Made by a program: the position numbers and the translations under genes
NCBI GenBank assembly: GCA_037893245.1
Contig: JBAIAA010000110.1
Coordinates: 930,001 to 994,000 of the forward strand
Length of the DNA: 64,000 nucleotides
From: Crossaster papposus
Lineage: Eukaryota > Echinodermata > Asteroidea > Velatida > Solasteridae
Reading direction: 5' to 3'
Shown here: positions 59,424 to 64,000 of the stretch, piece after piece
Layout of the letters: each line of letters opens with the position of its first letter
Numbering within the stretch: position 1 is the stretch's first letter
Notes under the pieces: model-generated
What the model saw: the letters and a program-made list of their open reading frames with translations, nothing else
What the model was told of the DNA's origin: nothing
Databases searched by the model: none

Positions 59424-60897
59424 TCTCCCAGTACTGAATTATTTTTGGCTTTTTCGCAATTTGCGAAAAAGCCTTTGTTTTTGTTCTGATTTTTTTTTTT
59501 CTTCTTTTTTTTTCTTTTTTCTTTTAGTAACATAAACCCCATAGACTTTGTACACGTTTTTTTGCACAAGTACTTTTACCAGAAAACAAAGTCGTATTTT
59601 CATAAAACTTAACCAAGGTGAAGACCCTATAGTGAACTCGTGTCTCGCAGAAATACGTCATGGTGACGTCATCATGGGTCACGTGACGTCATCTTAAAGG
59701 TGTAATTGTTTAATCTTTGAAATTCAATAACAAATCAACCGCAAAAGACCGAAACTTAATTTTTGTGGCAATAGATAGAATAATCCAGGATCTTCATTTT
59801 ATCTCGTGTGCGTGAAATCACGTGACCCTTCCTTCCGGTCTAAACCGGAAGTGCCTTATAATTTAAAACTGAAAAATGATATGAACTTACTTTCAACGAT
59901 GTTAGTGTCTGGCTAGAATAAACTTTTCAAAAAAATTACCGGCAACGTCATAACACGTTATAGCGCCCTCTAGCGACAGGTTGAAAAATTGTTAAAATGC
60001 ATAATTTGTTGATGTGTGTGGCGAAGTTTGCTGAAATCACTTTATAACCGGTGTATATAATCAGCTTCGTGCTAAGAACATATTGAGAAAGAGATTTATT
60101 GATGACGTCACCAAACCAGAAGTTACAATGAAAAGACCTTAAAACCTTAAAACGTCGCTTAAAAATCAACCGCAATAGATATATTCCAGATTTTTGCTTC
60201 AAATAGCAAAGTTAAGACAGCTCTCGAGCTTTCTGTTAATTACGTCACGGTGACGTCATCAAGTGTCAGATTACAAGCAACCAAATATTTCTAGATTTAA
60301 TCTTTAAAAATCAATATAAAATCAACTGTAAGAGATCTGATTTAGATTTTTAAGGGGATTGATCGATTAATCCATGGTCTTCATAATTTTATTACATGCA
60401 AACAAAACCTAACACTTCCTTCCGGTCCAAACCGGAAGTGCCTTATAACGTAAAAGTGGAAAATGATGTAAACTTACTTTCAATAATGTTAGGCGCTGGC
60501 TAGGTTGTAAGTAACAAAGAAGTTAACGGTGGCTTCATTAAATGTTAAAGCGCCCTCTAGCGGCATGTTGACAAATGTTACGTCATATTACGATTATATT
60601 TGAATTGTTACGTTTTTAGACCTTGAAGCCATATCGCAGCAACGGATCGTGTTAATATAACACCTCATTTTGTATTGTTAGGTGATAGATAGTTGCACAA
60701 AAAGTTCACAAACGTCTGACGTCATCGTTTTAATCAGTTTGAATTCATTTTAATCTGTTTAAATTAACTTAAATTCGTTTTCGATGATTTTAAATTATTT
60801 TGATGGTATAAAAGTTCAATTTTTGAAAAATTTAATCTAAAAAATTGCGAAAGCGAAAAAGCCCTATGTTCTGTTCCTCGAACAGACGTAGTTCTAG
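59424..60897 (+). mobile_element. Non-autonomous Helitron-like element with internal duplication
   Basis: The proposed 3' end has a hairpin TCTGTTC-CTC-GAACAGA (60870-60886), then 7 nt, then CTAG (60894-60897) followed by T, as Helitrons end. The proposed 5' end is TC after A (59423/59424). It has no terminal inverted repeats or open frames. GCTTTTTCGCAATTTGCGAAAAAGC (59448-59472) is a perfect palindrome in the left part. Inside, a block of about 340 bp (59640-59980) is repeated as 60235-60570, including TTCCTTCCGGTCtAAACCGGAAGTG and AAAGCGCCCTCTAGCG. Confidence 0.65.
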
Positions 60898-61104
60898 TTT
60901 GTTTTTGTTTTTGTTCCTTTTTTTGTTTTGTTTTCTGTTACCTCGTTTTTATTAGCTCACTGAAAATAGGTTCTGGAGTTTTCAGACTAAACAGTACAGT
61001 TAGCACATCAAGGGGTGTAAAGTTAAAGTTAAAGCCCAAATATGTTGCAGAAAGTCACAAATTTCAGACAAGTGGTGAATATTTGAATTTGTTTTCCTGT
61101 CCAG

Positions 61105-61386
61105 GAGAGAACTAGAGCTGCGCTGCTAGACTCCCTCTACGCGGAGCTCAACAGCAAGAACGAGGAGATCTTCTGCGCCATCACCTGCCTGGATTCTTCC
61201 ACCAGTCCCAGCATCTTAGGCAAGGGAGACGGCAGCCCTGGCGGACTCTGGCCGTCCTTTAAGAAGGCCTTCAGGGGACGCAGCCAGTCTGTTGACACCA
61301 GCACCAGCCCCATGCACAATAAGGCCAATGGGAACATGACATTTGCCGCAGATATACCGGAGGAAGGGGAGGCGACCAGTCCAGTT
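61105..61386 (+). CDS. RAP1GAP: Rap1GAP exon 14, post-catalytic helix and SFK..RSQS motif
   Basis: A 282-nt phase-0 exon (acceptor cctgtccag, donor GTT|gtaagt) encoding residues 489-582. It opens ERTRAALLDSLYAELNSKNE, matching the conserved (E/D)RTRAALL..L..EL helix closing the GAP domain. Later comes SFKKAFRGRSQSVD, matching the conserved SFKR.IR.RSQSMD element of vertebrate Rap1GAPs; its R-x-R-S-x-S form suggests basophilic-kinase or 14-3-3 regulation (inference). Between these the sequence is Ser/Gly-rich and not conserved. Confidence 0.95.
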
Positions 61387-62325
61387 GTAAGTGCTGAACT
61401 TTCAGTTTTGTTTCTGTAATATTTGAGTTCCACACTTGCCTTCCAATCAATCAAGAATTCTGCATTTTACTGCTGTATAGATTTCTATATTTGACAAATT
61501 ACCTGGTAATGAAGATTGTTCAGCCATCCATAGAGCACAACCCATCACCTGTTGACACTTGATAGAGGGGGGAAAGAGTTTTATCTATTCTTAAAGAAGA
61601 AAAAAAAAGACTTTATTTTCCAAAACATGTTGTTCGCCAGTTTTTTTTCTATCAGAATTCTACCCATCAATTTTGATAGCTGTTATATACTCAGGAACAA
61701 CTTAAGAATACATTCAAGCAGAAAAAGGTGTTCAGAAAGAGCTTTCTTGATTGTATTCTTTCATGTAGAAAGTCTTGTAAAGTTGTTATTTTCTCGTTTT
61801 TGTTATGTGTTAATTTCTGCTAGTTGCAAGGAAAAACACCAGAAATCAAAAGATTAAAAATAATGGTGGAGATGCAATCTTGGCTGTCGTTTTGGGGGCT
61901 GGTGTGTATACCTTGCCAACTCCTTGCAACCCCGACAATATACATGGACTGATCCTTTGTGCTAATAAGACCCTTTTTAGGTTTTCAGTGACAAATGAAG
62001 TCTGGCTTAGAGATTCATCCTTTTAGACTTCTCCTCCTCGATTCAGCCATTAATAGGGACACATTCCCAGCAGAGACATTTCCTGGCTTTAAGATGGTCT
62101 TAAGACAAAGCTCACCTACATTACATCACCCAGAGGAATTCAGAGCAAAGCTTTTAGCAATATTTACGGTGACAGATAGAGAAGGTCTTGTTTTCACTAT
62201 TTCTCTGAGATGCATCAACCTCACTACAAATTTACAGCACCCGCAAAAAAGCACAGTAGTGATGTTCGCAATTCTATTTGTTGTACTTCTTTGGTTAATC
62301 TTTATAGCTTGTTTATCTCCTGCAG

Positions 62326-62429
62326 CAACCGAAGGGAAACAGGAGCCTAAGGTTAAGCACAAGAAGTACGGGTAGCAACCAGAGTTACGGGAGCAGTATC
62401 GGAGAAAAGAAAGAGCCGAAGAGAAAAAG
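62326..62429 (+). CDS. RAP1GAP: Rap1GAP exon 15, basic Ser-rich tail
   Basis: A 104-nt exon (phase 0 start, phase 2 end), acceptor atctcctgcag and donor AG|gtacag. It encodes residues 583-617, QPKGNRSLRLSTRSTGSNQS and then YGSSIGEKKEPKRKR. It is low-complexity, basic and Ser-rich as expected for the tail. The assignment rests on splice sites and phase agreement on both sides rather than homology. The donor is weak (gtacag), so alternative use is possible. Confidence 0.8.
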
Positions 62430-62921
62430 GTACAGATCATCTCTTGGTGATGTGGCAATCAAGTTCCACTCAAGTTCCATTGAGCTCTTGAAACTTTGGG
62501 TTTAAAGTATCGGGATAAACCTCTCAATAATTTGTCAAGTTGAGGAACTGCTGATATATATTGTTTGATTACTGTTTGGTTATAGATTCGTTCCTATACA
62601 AATAGATGACTTGATTGGTTAAACCCTTTGCTATTGTAATTGACAAAGTTAGCAACATTTGTCATAGTATACAGAAAAAGGGGGGTTATGAACGAGGTAT
62701 CATTTGGCCTAATCGCAGTCAATCTCAAGTCGGCTCACAAGCAACAGGATAAATGATAAAGAAAAAACCTTTGTTGTCAATTTTGTATAGCTTTCGACTT
62801 TTGATAAATTGTGATTGACTTGCAATCTTCACTTGAATGTGATTACTTTCCCGCAAAATTGATTGATTGATCAAATTCTCCTAATGTCAACTGCACCTCA
62901 TTTATCTGACAACCTCTGCAG

Positions 62922-63041
62922 AGACAGCATGCTCAGTAGGTCCTCACATTCCTCCGAAAGCATCAATGGCAGTCAAGAATCCCACAAGTCGTCGTCAAAT
63001 TCCCTCAACAGCTCGCCGGATGTTGCTACCTCGAGAACGAG
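62922..63041 (+). CDS. RAP1GAP: Rap1GAP exon 16, Ser-rich tail
   Basis: A 120-nt exon, phase 2 to phase 2, acceptor cctctgcag and donor AG|gtaagt. It encodes residues 618-657: DSMLSRSSHSSESINGSQES, then HKSSSNSLNSSPDVATSRTR. It resembles the vertebrate tail stretch where a Gly/Ser-His-x-SQE-x-KS is followed by Ser-rich sequence ending SSPE/D. SSP is a proline-directed kinase candidate site (inference). Symmetric phase makes it skippable without a frameshift. Confidence 0.88.
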
Positions 63042-63219
63042 GTAAGTTTCGGCTTGTTCATTCCTGTGCCCCCCAAAAAAGGTTATTGTTTAATTATGTT
63101 GCTGACATCTTAAATTGGACATAAACCGTTATCTTGTTAGTCCTTGAGTGTACTTTCCTAAGAAATAACCTTGTTAACCCCAGCTGGTATCCTTCGAACA
63201 TTTCTTCATCCCTCTGCAG

Positions 63220-63313
63220 AATTTACACATGTCGGGTGTCGCCAAGTAACTCCCTGGACAGCTTCAACAGTGATGATGAGGCACATGAACACGAAGACTC
63301 AGACACTGGAATG
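63220..63313 (+). CDS. RAP1GAP: Rap1GAP exon 17, acidic tail segment
   Basis: A 94-nt exon (first base completes Arg, ends phase 0), acceptor cctctgcag and donor ATG|gtaagt. It encodes residues 658-688: IYTCRVSPSNSLDSFNSDDE, then AHEHEDSDTGM. The acidic run ending DTG(M/L) parallels the EDTGLES element of vertebrate Rap1GAP tails. Splice signals on both sides are strong. Confidence 0.82.
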
Positions 63314-63804
63314 GTAAGTTGGGTTCATCTTAAAACGTTAATTTTGGGAACTCTAAAAAATAGCACATTCCATTCCATAGCTTTTCTTCTGTACTAAATT
63401 AATCTTGAAAGCTTGCAAACAACACTTGCTCTTGTTTATACTTCAACGCACTTCAGTCTGGACCAAACAAGGCACTATGTTCTTACATTGCCCTCCATCA
63501 CACTGATAGCCATATGCCCATTCATTAACTACAGAAGTGTCCTTCACTGTACATGCAAAGAATCCTTCAATGCACTGCAGCTGGAGTAATTTGGCATGAA
63601 CCACTGACTTGCAGTAAAGAACTCTCTTAGAGGAAGGGTTAAGATAGCAACTTGTGTTTGCCAGAGCTCCTGTTGACTCTGTGGGTCAGATATATGCACC
63701 CGAGACGGGGATCATACCATGTGACATCAGTATCAACTAGAATGTCACTCTCCAAACAGTTGTTTTTTATGATATCATTTATTCTGGGTTCTTTCTCACA
63801 CCAG

Positions 63805-63874
63805 GGAAGCATGTCATCGGGTTGTATTTCCAGCAGTAAAACCAGCCCACTCAATCCTTGCCTTTGTCCTGAAG
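63805..63874 (+). CDS. RAP1GAP: Rap1GAP exon 18 (3' end uncertain)
   Basis: Acceptor cacaccag opens a phase-0 exon encoding GSMSSGCISSSKTSPLNPCL and then CPE. Three ends are possible. Donor GAAG|gtaaat ends it at 63874 (used here). Donor GAAA|gtgagt ends it at 63904. With no splice, the frame stays open to a TGA at 63979-63981. Both donors are phase 1, so they would give the same downstream frame with or without ten extra codons. Vertebrate Rap1GAP proteins have further tail sequence after this point, so I favour continuation beyond the window. Confidence 0.6.
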
Positions 63875-64000
63875 GTAAATGCACCACAGCATTGGAAATA
63901 GAAAGTGAGTCCTCTTTAAGTATTTCTCATATTTATTTCCTCATTGGCAAAATTAAATCTTCAACAAAGAAGGTGCTGTGACACAGCATTTTGAGGTGTA

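Larger units (their letters stand above)
53239..63804 (+). other. Introns of the common coding region
   Basis: Introns between exons 3 and 18 range from 107 bp (56835-56941) to 1975 bp (59130-61104). All use GT-AG. The 53696-55406 intron is T-rich with an approximately 30-bp T tract near 53748-53767 and AT-rich simple sequence. The 55801-56248 intron has a G22 tract (55928-55949). The 57471-57944 intron holds a nested MITE pair. The 59130-61104 intron holds the Helitron-like element. The 61387-62325, 62430-62921 and 63314-63804 introns show nothing beyond AT-rich sequence. Confidence 0.8.

Noticed and set aside
61995..62375. 126-codon plus-strand open frame overlapping exon 15
   Set aside because: It crosses the exon 15 acceptor in a different frame from the phase-consistent Rap1GAP reading, and its upstream part is intron-like.
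1..64000. CRISPR arrays, operons or prokaryotic mobile systems
   Set aside because: No regularly spaced short direct repeats of array type, no prokaryotic ORF density; the sequence is clearly an intron-bearing animal locus.

Overview
This is a piece of an animal (metazoan) nuclear genome: AT-rich, with long introns, GT-AG splice sites and many short non-autonomous transposon copies, and no prokaryotic gene architecture. The one gene I can support is a Rap1 GTPase-activating protein (RAP1GAP family) on the + strand. It occupies most of the window and probably runs off the right edge. The intact family architecture (GoLoco motif, then Rap-GAP catalytic domain, then Ser-rich tail), together with the repeat landscape (hAT-, Tc1/mariner- and Harbinger-like MITEs, a Helitron-like element, tRNA-derived SINEs, many poly-G/C tracts), suggests a marine invertebrate, perhaps an echinoderm or another deuterostome. 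That taxonomic guess is inference only.

Layout. Positions 1-14.2 kb have no coding exon I can defend. They hold MITEs, a 165-bp foldback palindrome (5380-5544) and a SINE (about 9840-10144). From 14.2 to 51.9 kb there are three candidate alternative first coding exons: 14492-14547, 27135-27187 and 37031-37194. Each starts with its own ATG and each ends with a phase-2 GT donor. All three fit in frame onto the same acceptor at 51917. The sequence between them is intronic and full of repeats. From 51.9 to 63.9 kb there are 17 common exons whose phases agree at every junction. They encode a linker, a GoLoco motif split across two exons (53194-53238 and 53648-53695), the Rap-GAP region (about 55609-59129) with the catalytic Asn in a HIGND motif at 58505-58660, and a Ser/Thr-rich tail (61105 onward). 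The longest isoform reads at least 711 residues before the window ends. The stop codon and 3' UTR are either outside the window or at an ambiguous last exon near 63981.

How the parts work together. The Rap-GAP domain should accelerate GTP hydrolysis on Rap1. The GoLoco motif should bind GDP-loaded G-alpha i/o. The alternative first exons change only the basic N-terminus ahead of GoLoco, so they may set membrane or partner targeting under separate promoters. The remaining structure is mostly transposon-derived: at least six terminal-inverted-repeat families with clear target-site duplications in several copies, nested insertions, and a 1.47-kb Helitron-like insertion with internal duplications in the intron after the GAP domain.
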